Assembly (NCBI RefSeq): GCF_000148525.1 | Contig: NZ_AEDU01000007.1 | Span: forward strand, 112,792-176,791 | Direction of reading: 5' to 3' | From: Streptococcus mitis SK564 | GTDB taxonomy: Bacteria; Bacillota; Bacilli; Lactobacillales; Streptococcaceae | DNA: 64,000 bases | In this document: one piece after another, positions 57,036 to 64,000 of the stretch | How the letters are laid out: each line of letters begins with the position of its first letter | Numbering within the stretch: position 1 is the stretch's first letter | Made by a program: the position numbers and the translations under genes | The notes under the pieces: generated by a model | Databases searched by the model: none | What the model was told of the DNA's origin: nothing | What the model saw: only the letters and a program-made list of their open reading frames with translations

Positions 57036-57048
57036 GAGTTTGGGTAAT

Positions 57049-57124
57049 TAAAAAAGAGGTTGTTTGTAACCCAAAAGATAGATGAATAAGTCTAACTTTT
57101 GAGGTCACTACACTACCTCTTTTT
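57049..57124. terminator. Two-way terminator between ribF and yitT
   Basis: AAAAAGAGGT at the left pairs with ACCTCTTTTT at the right, enclosing an inner CAAAAG/CTTTTG stem. Run either way it ends in T, serving both convergent genes. Confidence 0.65.
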
Positions 57125-57971
57125 ATTCTTTTTCAAAGGTGAATCCTTCTCCAAGGATTTCATGGGCTTCTGTAATAGTTATAAAGGCTTGAGGATCGAT
57201 TCGATGAATCATTTCCTTCATTTTCACAATCTCATTTCTACCGACAATACAGTAAATGATTTTCAAATTTTCTTTACTATAGTAGCCTTGACCAGAAATA
57301 AAAGTAACTCCTCTTCCTAAGTCATCATTAATCGCTTTAGCAAGTTGGTCGGGACGTTTTGTGATAATCATAAAACCTTTACCAGCATAGCCACCTTCGC
57401 CAATCAAATCAATGACACGAGAAACGATAAAATCAAATAAGAGCGTGTAGGAAACCAATCTCAAGTCCTTGAAGATTAGGAGAATGAGCATGAGAATACA
57501 AAAATCTAAGATAAAGAGCAGTTTCCCCATGGATATATGAGTGTATTTATTGAGAATACGAGCTAGAATATCAGTTCCGCCCGTTGTACCTCCAGCATTA
57601 AAGATAATTCCAAGACCAATTCCCAATAGAATTCCCGCTATAAGTGCAGTAATCAGTAAATCACCTTGAAGATCAATATGAAGGGGAATACGCTCAAAAA
57701 AAGCCAACCAAGCTGACAAAGCTAAGGTTCCAAGCAAACTAGAATAGAGAGATTTTGCTCCAAATATTTTCCAAGCTAGTATGAAAAGGGGAATGTTAAT
57801 CAGCAAGTTCATGAGCGAAACAGGGATTTTAAAAAGATAAAAGGTGATGAGGGTAATACCTGTCGCCCCTCCTTCAAAGAGATGATGGGGAACTACAAAA
57901 TAAGTCAGTCCAAAAGCATAAATAGCAGCACCTAGTAAAATGGTTAAAATGGGGTAAATTTTTTTAATCAT
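57123..57971 (-). CDS. YitT family membrane protein (DUF161/DUF2179)
   Basis: A 282-aa membrane protein with about five or six helices in the first 190 residues, including the glycine-rich GIGLGIIFNAGGTTGGTDILA. A cytoplasmic DUF2179 domain (about 205-282) may bind a small ligand. Function unknown; the family occurs in many copies in Firmicutes. AGGTGT precedes the ATG. It stands alone and is convergent with ribF. Confidence 0.83.
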   Translation of the reverse strand: MIKKIYPILTILLGAAIYAFGLTYFVVPHHLFEGGATGITLITFYLFKIPVSLMNLLINIPLFILAWKIFGAKSLYSSLLGTLALSAWLAFFERIPLHIDLQGDLLITALIAGILLGIGLGIIFNAGGTTGGTDILARILNKYTHISMGKLLFILDFCILMLILLIFKDLRLVSYTLLFDFIVSRVIDLIGEGGYAGKGFMIITKRPDQLAKAINDDLGRGVTFISGQGYYSKENLKIIYCIVGRNEIVKMKEMIHRIDPQAFITITEAHEILGEGFTFEKE

Positions 57972-58112
57972 AGGACACCTCTTTTCTTATAAGTTGATTA
58001 TATCAAATTTTTACGGAAAATTTGATTGACTCCATTAGGATTTTTAATCTTTTTTTGATATAATTAAAAGTAAGAAAACCAATCTGAATCCTAAAATAGA
58101 AAGATTGATACT

Positions 58113-58952
58113 ATGACAAAAATTAAGATTGTAACCGATTCATCTGTTACTATTGAACCAGAACTAGTAAAGCAATTAGATATTACGGTAGTTCCACTAT
58201 CTGTAATGATTGATAATGTTGTTTATTCTGATGCTGATTTGAAAGAAGAAGGTAAATTTCTTCAGTTGATGCAAGCAAGTAAGAATCTTCCTAAGACAAG
58301 TCAACCGCCTGTAGGTGTCTTCGCTGAAGTTTTTGAAGACCTATGCAAAGATGGTAGCCAGATTCTTGCTATTCATATGTCTCATGCTCTTTCGGGAACT
58401 GTAGAAGCAGCACGCCAAGGTGCCAGCCTATCTACTGCCGACGTGACAGTTGTTGATAGTTCCTTCACTGACCAAGCCTTGAAATTCCAAGTTGTTGAGG
58501 CTGCGAAATTAGCACAAGAAGGCAAAGATATGGCGGAAATTTTATCTCACGTTGAAGAGGTAAAAAAACATACGGAGCTCTATATTGGTGTTTCTACTCT
58601 AGAAAATCTAGTAAAAGGTGGACGAATTGGCCGTGTAACTGGATTGTTGAGCTCCCTTCTCAATATCCGTGTTGTCATGCAGATGAAAGACCATGAATTG
58701 CAACCAATCGTTAAGGGGCGTGGAGCTAAAACCTTTAAAAAATGGTTGGATGAGTTGACAACATCTCTCTCTGAACGTTCTGTAGCAGAGATTGGAATTT
58801 CATATTCAGGTAGTGATGACTTGGCGAGAGAAATGAAAGAAAGTTTACAAGCCTATGTTGAAAAACCAATTTCTGTTTTAGAAACCGGTTCTATTATTCA
58901 GACTCATACAGGCGAGAATGCGTGGGCTATTTTGGTACGTTACCATTCCTAA
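58113..58952 (+). CDS. DegV family fatty-acid-binding protein
   Basis: A 279-aa DegV protein. Such proteins (FakB) bind fatty acids for phosphorylation by FakA before lipid synthesis. Motifs are [14 protein letters not shown] at the start, TSQPPVG, the lipid-binding [14 protein letters not shown] and [14 protein letters not shown]. FakA is not in this window. An extended -10 TGATATAAT lies about 45 nt upstream; the ribosome binding site AGAAAG is weak. Confidence 0.87.
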   Translation: MTKIKIVTDSSVTIEPELVKQLDITVVPLSVMIDNVVYSDADLKEEGKFLQLMQASKNLPKTSQPPVGVFAEVFEDLCKDGSQILAIHMSHALSGTVEAARQGASLSTADVTVVDSSFTDQALKFQVVEAAKLAQEGKDMAEILSHVEEVKKHTELYIGVSTLENLVKGGRIGRVTGLLSSLLNIRVVMQMKDHELQPIVKGRGAKTFKKWLDELTTSLSERSVAEIGISYSGSDDLAREMKESLQAYVEKPISVLETGSIIQTHTGENAWAILVRYHS

Positions 58953-58989
58953 AAAAATAAAGAAAATGCGAATAAACAGCGTTTTTAAC

Positions 58990-59018
58990 TTGACCTATAA
59001 GGAATTTTAGGATATGAT
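58990..59018 (+). promoter_or_regulatory. hup promoter
   Basis: TTGACC (58990-58995), a 17-nt spacer and TATGAT (59013-59018), followed by GGAGG before hup. Confidence 0.75.
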
Positions 59019-59059
59019 TATATTTGTTAATTAGAAATTAATTTGGAGGAATCATTAAC

Positions 59060-59335
59060 ATGGCAAACAAACAAGATTTGATCGCTAAAGTAGCAGAAGC
59101 TACAGAATTGACTAAGAAAGACTCAGCAGCAGCAGTTGAAGCTGTATTTTCAGCAGTAGCTGACTACCTTGCAGCTGGTGAAAAAGTTCAATTGATCGGT
59201 TTTGGTAACTTTGAAGTTCGTGAGCGTGCTGCACGTAAAGGTCGCAACCCACAAACTGGTAAAGAAATCACAATTGCAGCTTCTAAAGTTCCAGCATTCA
59301 AAGCTGGTAAAGCTCTTAAAGACGCTGTTAAATAA
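59060..59335 (+). CDS. hup: DNA-binding protein HU
   Basis: Small basic nucleoid protein that bends DNA. The 91-aa protein has [20 protein letters not shown], the [18 protein letters not shown] hinge and the DNA-binding arm ending in [14 protein letters not shown]. Highly biased codons fit strong expression. It stands alone with its own promoter and terminator. Confidence 0.97.
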   Translation: MANKQDLIAKVAEATELTKKDSAAAVEAVFSAVADYLAAGEKVQLIGFGNFEVRERAARKGRNPQTGKEITIAASKVPAFKAGKALKDAVK

Positions 59336-59345
59336 TCAGCCTTTA

Positions 59346-59393
59346 AAAAGCCTATTGTATCAAGCTTTCTAGCTTGGTCAGTAGGCTTTTTTT
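59346..59393 (+). terminator. Terminator after hup
   Basis: AAAAGCCTA pairs with TAGGCTTTT and an inner AAGC/GCTT, followed by seven T. Confidence 0.85.
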
Positions 59394-59510
59394 GTGTATA
59401 GGGGGCAAAAAAGGGGCAAAACATTATTTTCCCTTTGTTACTTGTTTTAGGATGATATCAATCTGCGTTCTCATTGTTTTATAAGAGTGATGAGTTTTTA
59501 TTGTTTATCC
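59394..59510 (-). mobile_element. Possible integrase tail left by an excised element
   Basis: On the minus strand a frame reads THHSYKTMRTQIDIILKQ and on to VTKGK with a stop at about 59430. It is followed by two copies of GGGGCAAAA (plus strand, about 59402-59420). This looks like the end of a tyrosine integrase plus an attachment-type repeat just beyond hup, a known phage target in streptococci. No start or core domain is present. Confidence 0.35.
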
Positions 59511-59552
59511 GTAGGATGATCGACTATTTTAAATAATACTGTATTTCTAGCT

Positions 59553-59705
59553 TATACTCTTCTAAAATCTCTTCAAACCACGTCAGCTTCACCTTGGATT
59601 ATATATGTGACTGACTTCGTCAGTCTTATCTACAACCTCAAAGCAGTGCTTTGAGCAACCTGTAGCTAGCTTCCTAGTTTGCTCTTTGATTTTCATTGAG
59701 TATTA
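59553..59705 (+). repeat. BOX element
   Basis: About 150 bp in plus orientation. The boxA start is TATACTCTTCTAAAATCTCT, followed by one boxB with CTGACTTCGTCAG. The boxC end is GCTCTTTGATTTTCATTGAG plus TATTA. The boxA section is slightly degenerate. Orientation is opposite to the copy at 13.2 kb. Confidence 0.88.
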
Positions 59706-59866
59706 TTTGTCTCAAAATCAAACCTTGAAAGTGGATAATAACCTTCTCCGATACTTTATTGATTTTCAGCTGAAGTCATATTAAAAATATTTAAGTAGAA
59801 AGAAAAGTCATATACTGTCTATTGAGAATATTATAAATCAGATACAAAGACAGGTGAAACCTTCTG

Positions 59867-59875
59867 TGTTATACT
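59867..59875 (+). promoter_or_regulatory. mutY promoter, possibly leaderless
   Basis: TGT followed by TATACT (59870-59875), ending 6 nt before the ATG at 59882. If the start at 59912 is used instead, the leader would be about 30 nt with a weak ribosome binding site. Confidence 0.45.
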
Positions 59876-59881
59876 AGAGAT

Positions 59882-61057
59882 ATGTTAGATTTGAAAGAAT
59901 ACGGTATTGTCATGTGGCCGGAGGAGAAAATCATTTCTTTCCGTGAGAAACTTCTCGCTTGGTATGATGAAAACAAAAGAGATTTACCTTGGAGGAGAAG
60001 TAAAAATCCTTATCATATCTGGGTGTCTGAAATTATGCTCCAGCAGACCAGGGTGGATACGGTTATTCCTTACTATGAAAGATTCTTGGACTGGTTTCCA
60101 ACAGTAGAAAGTTTGGCGAATGCGCCTGAAGAACGTTTGTTGAAGGCTTGGGAGGGACTGGGATATTATTCTCGAGTTCGTAATATGCAGGCTGCAGCCC
60201 AGCAGATTATGATTGACTTTGGTAGTCAATTTCCAAACACCTATGAAGGAATTTCCAGTTTGAAAGGGATTGGTCCTTACACCGCAGGCGCGATTTCCAG
60301 TATTGCTTTTAACTTGTCTGAGCCAGCTGTAGATGGTAATGTTATGCGTGTTTTGGCCCGTCTGTTCGAAGTCAACCATGATATTGGGATTCCAAGTAAT
60401 CGCAAAATTTTTCAGGCAATGATGGAAATCTTGATTGATCCAGAAAGGCCTGGTGACTTTAATCAAGCTTTGATGGACTTAGGATCTGATATTGAGGCGC
60501 CAGTTAATCCTAGGCCAGAAGAGAGTCCAATTAAGAACTTCAGTGCGGCATATCAGAATGGCACAATGGACCGTTATCCAATTAAGGCTCCCAAGAAAAA
60601 GCCTGTCCCAATTTATCTAAAAGCACTAGTTGTGAAAAATGCTCAGGGGCAATTTCTACTTGAAAAAAATGAGAGTGAAAAGTTGTTGGCAGGATTTTGG
60701 CATTTTCCCTTGATAGAAGTAGATGAGTTTTCGCAAGAAGAGCAGTTTGACCTCTTCCATCAGGTTGCAGAAGAAAGTGTGAACTTTGGTCCCAGTCCAG
60801 AGGAGAGTTTTCAGCAGGACTATGACTTAGATGTTGATTGGCTCGATGTTTATTTTGAGACTGTCAAGCATGTCTTTAGCCATCGAAAGTGGAATGTACA
60901 GATTGTAGCAGGTCAGGTGAGTGACTTTCATGATTTTTCAGATAGGGAAGTTCGCTGGCTTTCACCAGAAGAGTTCAAGGATGTTCCACTTGCCAAACCC
61001 CAACAAAAAATCTGGCAGGCTTATGCACAATCCAACTTAGACAGTAGCAAAGACTAG
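59882..61057 (+). CDS. mutY: Adenine glycosylase MutY without Fe-S cluster
   Basis: Removes adenine mispaired with 8-oxoguanine. The 391-aa protein keeps the catalytic Glu50 in [10 protein letters not shown], the hairpin [12 protein letters not shown] and Asp151 in [10 protein letters not shown]-terminal Nudix-like 8-oxoG recognition domain spans about 240-375. The segment after [13 protein letters not shown] (about residues 196-230) has none of the four cluster cysteines. Clusterless MutY is known in some lactic acid bacteria. The start could also be the ATG at 59912. Confidence 0.92.
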   Translation: MLDLKEYGIVMWPEEKIISFREKLLAWYDENKRDLPWRRSKNPYHIWVSEIMLQQTRVDTVIPYYERFLDWFPTVESLANAPEERLLKAWEGLGYYSRVRNMQAAAQQIMIDFGSQFPNTYEGISSLKGIGPYTAGAISSIAFNLSEPAVDGNVMRVLARLFEVNHDIGIPSNRKIFQAMMEILIDPERPGDFNQALMDLGSDIEAPVNPRPEESPIKNFSAAYQNGTMDRYPIKAPKKKPVPIYLKALVVKNAQGQFLLEKNESEKLLAGFWHFPLIEVDEFSQEEQFDLFHQVAEESVNFGPSPEESFQQDYDLDVDWLDVYFETVKHVFSHRKWNVQIVAGQVSDFHDFSDREVRWLSPEEFKDVPLAKPQQKIWQAYAQSNLDSSKD

Positions 61058-61112
61058 CTATTGTGTCTTCTTGCTATTTTTTTGGTATAATAGTAGAGAA
61101 AAAGGTGAACAT

Positions 61113-61820
61113 ATGAAAAAAATATTAATTGTAGATGATGAAAAACCAATCTCAGATATTATCAAGTTTAATATGACCAAGGAAGGTTACGAGGTTGTAA
61201 CCGCTTTTAATGGTCGTGAAGCGCTAGAGCAATTTGAAGCAGAGCAGCCAGATATTATTATTCTGGATTTGATGCTTCCAGAAATTGATGGTTTAGAAGT
61301 TGCTAAGACTATTCGCAAGACAAGTAGTGTACCTATTATCATGCTTTCAGCTAAAGACAGCGAATTTGATAAGGTTATTGGTTTAGAGCTTGGGGCGGAT
61401 GACTATGTAACCAAACCCTTCTCAAATCGTGAGTTGCAGGCGCGTGTCAAAGCTCTCCTTCGTCGCACGGACTTGGCTTCTGTAGATAATCAAGAATCAG
61501 ATGAAAATAAAACTCAACCCTTGCAAATTGGGGACTTGGAGATTGTTCCAGATGCCTATGTTGCTAAGAAATACGGTGAAGAACTAGACTTAACTCACCG
61601 TGAATTTGAGCTTTTGTATCACTTGGCTTCTCATATCGGTCAAGTAATTACGCGTGAACACTTGCTTGAAACGGTCTGGGGGTATGATTATTTCGGAGAT
61701 GTTCGAACAGTTGACGTAACCATCAGACGTTTGCGTGAGAAGATAGAAGATACACCAAGTCGTCCTGAATATATCCTAACACGTCGCGGTGTTGGTTATT
61801 ATATGAGAAATAATGATTAA
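61113..61820 (+). CDS. walR: Response regulator WalR (VicR)
   Basis: Essential OmpR-family regulator of cell wall hydrolases such as PcsB. The 235-aa protein has a receiver domain with the phospho-site in [13 protein letters not shown] and Lys in DYVTKPF. A winged helix follows, ending [14 protein letters not shown]. The ATG at 61113 follows AAAGGTG; the longer frame from 61071 begins before the -10 TATAAT (61086-61091). It overlaps walK by 8 nt. Confidence 0.96.
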   Translation: MKKILIVDDEKPISDIIKFNMTKEGYEVVTAFNGREALEQFEAEQPDIIILDLMLPEIDGLEVAKTIRKTSSVPIIMLSAKDSEFDKVIGLELGADDYVTKPFSNRELQARVKALLRRTDLASVDNQESDENKTQPLQIGDLEIVPDAYVAKKYGEELDLTHREFELLYHLASHIGQVITREHLLETVWGYDYFGDVRTVDVTIRRLREKIEDTPSRPEYILTRRGVGYYMRNND

Positions 61821-63162
61821 ACTAATTAAAGATACAGTTTTAACCAGTGATTTTATCTTTATCCTCATTCTACTTGGCTTTATTTTAGTAGTGACCTTAC
61901 TTTTGCTAGAAAATCGTCGGGATAATGTTCGGTTGAAGCAAATCAATCAAAAAGTTAAGGACCTGATTGCAGGAGATTATTCTCAGGTATTGGATATGCA
62001 GGGAAGCTCTGAAATCACTAATATTACCAATAATCTCAATGATTTATCAGAAGTAATTCGTTTAACCCAAGAAAATCTGGAACAAGAGAGTAAACGATTA
62101 CATAGTATACTCTCTTATATGACAGACGGAGTCCTTGCGACCAATCGTCGTGGCAAGATTACCATGATTAATGACATGGCTAAGAAACAGTTAGGTGTTC
62201 AGAAAGAAGACGTTCTCAACAAGAGTATCCTAGAGTTGCTTAAGATTGAAGATGAGTATGAACTTCGTGATTTAATTACCCAAATTCCTGAACTCATCAT
62301 TGATTCTCAGGATGCTAATGGTGAGTATCTGAGCCTTCGTGTTCGCTTTGCCTTGATTCGTCGAGAGTCTGGCTTTATTTCAGGTTTGGTGGCTGTTTTG
62401 CACGATACGACTGAGCAGGAGAAGGAAGAACGCGAACGAAGACTCTTTGTTTCCAACGTTAGTCATGAGTTACGGACACCCTTAACCAGTGTTAAATCCT
62501 ATCTTGAAGCCTTGGATGAGGGAGCTTTGTGTGAAACCGTAGCACCAGACTTTATCAAGGTATCTCTAGATGAAACCAACCGTATGATGCGAATGGTGAC
62601 GGATCTCCTCCATCTCTCACGGATTGATAATGCGACCAGTCACCTAGATGTGGAACTGATTAACTTTACTGCCTTTATTACCTTTATCCTCAACCGTTTT
62701 GATCAGATAAGAGGTCAGGATGAAGATAAGAAATACGAACTGGTGAGAGATTACCCAATTACCTCGGTATGGATTGAAATTGATACAGACAAGATGACAC
62801 AGGTGATTGATAATATTCTCAACAATGCCATCAAGTATTCGCCAGATGGTGGGAAAATCACAGTGACTATGAAGACGACTGATGATCAGATGATTTTGTC
62901 TATCTCTGACCAAGGTTTGGGTATTCCTAAACAGGATTTACCACGTATTTTTGACCGTTTTTATCGTGTGGATCGTGCTAGAAGTCGTGCCCAGGGTGGA
63001 ACAGGTCTGGGACTGTCTATTGCCAAAGAAATTATCAAACAGCATAAAGGCTTTATTTGGGCCAAGAGTGAATACGGTAAGGGATCAACCTTTACCATTG
63101 TGCTCCCTTATGATAAGGATGCAGTGAAAGAAGAAGTATGGGAGGACGAAGTAGAAGACTAG
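61813..63162 (+). CDS. walK: Sensor histidine kinase WalK (VicK)
   Basis: Membrane kinase for WalR. The 449-aa protein has a single transmembrane helix (about 12-32), the streptococcal form lacking a large extracellular sensor. HAMP-like and PAS domains (about 95-210) and a HisKA with the phospho-site in [12 protein letters not shown] follow. The ATPase has NAIKYS, DQGLGI and GTGLGLS. It overlaps walR and ends 1 nt before walJ. Confidence 0.96.
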   Translation: MIKLIKDTVLTSDFIFILILLGFILVVTLLLLENRRDNVRLKQINQKVKDLIAGDYSQVLDMQGSSEITNITNNLNDLSEVIRLTQENLEQESKRLHSILSYMTDGVLATNRRGKITMINDMAKKQLGVQKEDVLNKSILELLKIEDEYELRDLITQIPELIIDSQDANGEYLSLRVRFALIRRESGFISGLVAVLHDTTEQEKEERERRLFVSNVSHELRTPLTSVKSYLEALDEGALCETVAPDFIKVSLDETNRMMRMVTDLLHLSRIDNATSHLDVELINFTAFITFILNRFDQIRGQDEDKKYELVRDYPITSVWIEIDTDKMTQVIDNILNNAIKYSPDGGKITVTMKTTDDQMILSISDQGLGIPKQDLPRIFDRFYRVDRARSRAQGGTGLGLSIAKEIIKQHKGFIWAKSEYGKGSTFTIVLPYDKDAVKEEVWEDEVED

Positions 63163-63163
63163 A

Positions 63164-63973
63164 ATGAGTGAAACAGGCTTTAAATACAGTATTTTAGCGT
63201 CGGGTTCCAGTGGAAATTCCTTTTATCTGGAAACCCCAAAAAAGAAACTTTTAGTGGATGCAGGCTTATCTGGTAAGAAAATCACCAGCCTACTTGCTGA
63301 AATTAATCGCAAGCCCGAAGACTTGGATGCCATCTTGATTACCCATGAGCATTCAGATCATATCCATGGAGTAGGCGTTTTGGCTCGCAAGTATGGTATG
63401 GATCTTTACGCCAATGAAAAGACCTGGCAGGCTATGGAAAACAGCAAGTATCTTGGCAAGGTAGACTCTTCGCAAAAGCATATCTTTGAGATGGGCAAAA
63501 CCAAAACCTTTGGAGATATTGACATCGAGAGTTTTGGCGTAAGCCATGATGCAGTCGCACCGCAGTTCTATCGCTTTATGAAGGATGACAAGAGTTTTGT
63601 CCTTTTGACAGATACAGGTTATGTCAGTGACCGTATGGCAGGGATTGTCGAAAATGCAGATGGCTATCTTATCGAGTCCAACCATGATGTAGAGATTTTA
63701 CGAGCAGGTTCTTATGCTTGGCGACTCAAACAACGAATCCTATCGGATCTGGGTCACCTTTCTAATGAAGATGGTGCCGAAGCCATGATTCGGACGCTAG
63801 GAAATCGCACTAAGAAAATCTATCTTGGTCACTTGTCTAAGGAAAACAATATCAAGGAGCTAGCTCACATGACCATGGTCAATCAGCTAGCACAAGCTGA
63901 TCTGGGAGTCGGAGTAGACTTTAAGGTTTATGATACCTCACCAGATACCGCAACACCATTGACAGATATATAA
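63164..63973 (+). CDS. walJ: WalJ (VicX/YycJ) metallo-beta-lactamase fold protein
   Basis: Predicted exonuclease of the metallo-beta-lactamase family, linked to DNA replication/wall coordination and to mismatch repair in Bacillus. The 269-aa protein has the metal motif ITHEHSDHIHGV, a Gly-rich start ILASGSSGNSFYLE and later metal ligands in TDTGYV and LGHLSKEN. It lies directly behind walK as the third gene of the operon. Confidence 0.93.
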   Translation: MSETGFKYSILASGSSGNSFYLETPKKKLLVDAGLSGKKITSLLAEINRKPEDLDAILITHEHSDHIHGVGVLARKYGMDLYANEKTWQAMENSKYLGKVDSSQKHIFEMGKTKTFGDIDIESFGVSHDAVAPQFYRFMKDDKSFVLLTDTGYVSDRMAGIVENADGYLIESNHDVEILRAGSYAWRLKQRILSDLGHLSNEDGAEAMIRTLGNRTKKIYLGHLSKENNIKELAHMTMVNQLAQADLGVGVDFKVYDTSPDTATPLTDI

Positions 63974-63999
63974 AAAGAAGGCGGGGGCCTTCTTTTTTA
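63972..63999 (+). terminator. Terminator of the walRKJ operon
   Basis: AAGAAGGC pairs with GCCTTCTT around a short G loop, followed by T. Confidence 0.85.
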
Positions 64000-64000
64000 T

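Overview
The window is a low-GC Firmicute chromosome segment that looks like a Mitis-group Streptococcus close to S. pneumoniae. Diagnostic content includes ciaRH, a PhtE-type histidine-triad protein, macP with its Thr32 site, rocS, walRKJ with the single-transmembrane WalK, BOX elements, a RUP-like repeat and IS630-type remnants. From memory, the gene blocks match S. pneumoniae but their order does not. I therefore favour S. mitis, S. pseudopneumoniae or a relative over S. pneumoniae itself, without being certain.

Layout. 0.3-2.4 kb: polar amino acid ABC transporter. 2.5-7.0 kb (minus strand): lysS, a histidine phosphatase, a YbaK deacylase, a DUF368/PopT lipid-carrier transporter and an anchored GH25 muramidase. 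7.1-13.1 kb: glmU, a Nudix hydrolase, macP, mtnN, then rocS, a DEDD exonuclease and a membrane GDPD protein. 13.1-14.2 kb: a BOX element and a small membrane protein. 14.3-16.7 kb: a cysteine desulfurase with thiI for tRNA 4-thiouridine. 16.8-19.6 kb: two esterase-like hydrolases and an ATP-grasp ligase. 19.6-20.6 kb: decayed mobile DNA. 20.7-28.0 kb: ilvE, a frameshifted peptide-binding lipoprotein, DUF2969, tRNA-Tyr, tRNA-Gln, rpsA, a frameshifted methionine sulfoxide reductase, dnaX and DUF3272. 28.2-33.4 kb: complete sufCDSUB. 33.7-34.5 kb: a broken IS630-type transposase. 34.6-37.3 kb: a compact accessory run (DUF2829/Tad2-like, SDR, Nudix, lone PEP-binding barrel, ASCH). 37.4-45.9 kb: pepN, ciaRH, phtE. 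46.1-47.7 kb (minus): ABC-F protein behind an elaborate leader. 48.2-55.8 kb: yceD, nth, pyrR-pyrB-carA-carB. 56.1-64.0 kb: ribF, yitT, degV, hup, mutY and walRKJ.

Main new observations. (1) The ABC-F gene has a full attenuator: promoter, a three-codon reading frame (M-N-N-stop), a hairpin starting right after its stop codon, and an intrinsic terminator whose 5' arm can pair for 14 bp with that hairpin's 3' arm. (2) Hairpins with the PyrR-type loop pattern C-NGNGA occur not only in the pyrR leader but also before carA and twice in the 447-nt carA-carB gap. That gap folds into a chain of stems and carries a 20-bp direct repeat. (3) Both Fe-S DNA glycosylases have lost cluster ligands: Nth keeps two of four cysteines, MutY none, although the genome carries a complete SUF system. 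(4) Five genes have a -10 box so close to the start codon that their mRNAs should be leaderless.

Everything here comes from reading the sequence and recalled family knowledge; no search or folding program was run.
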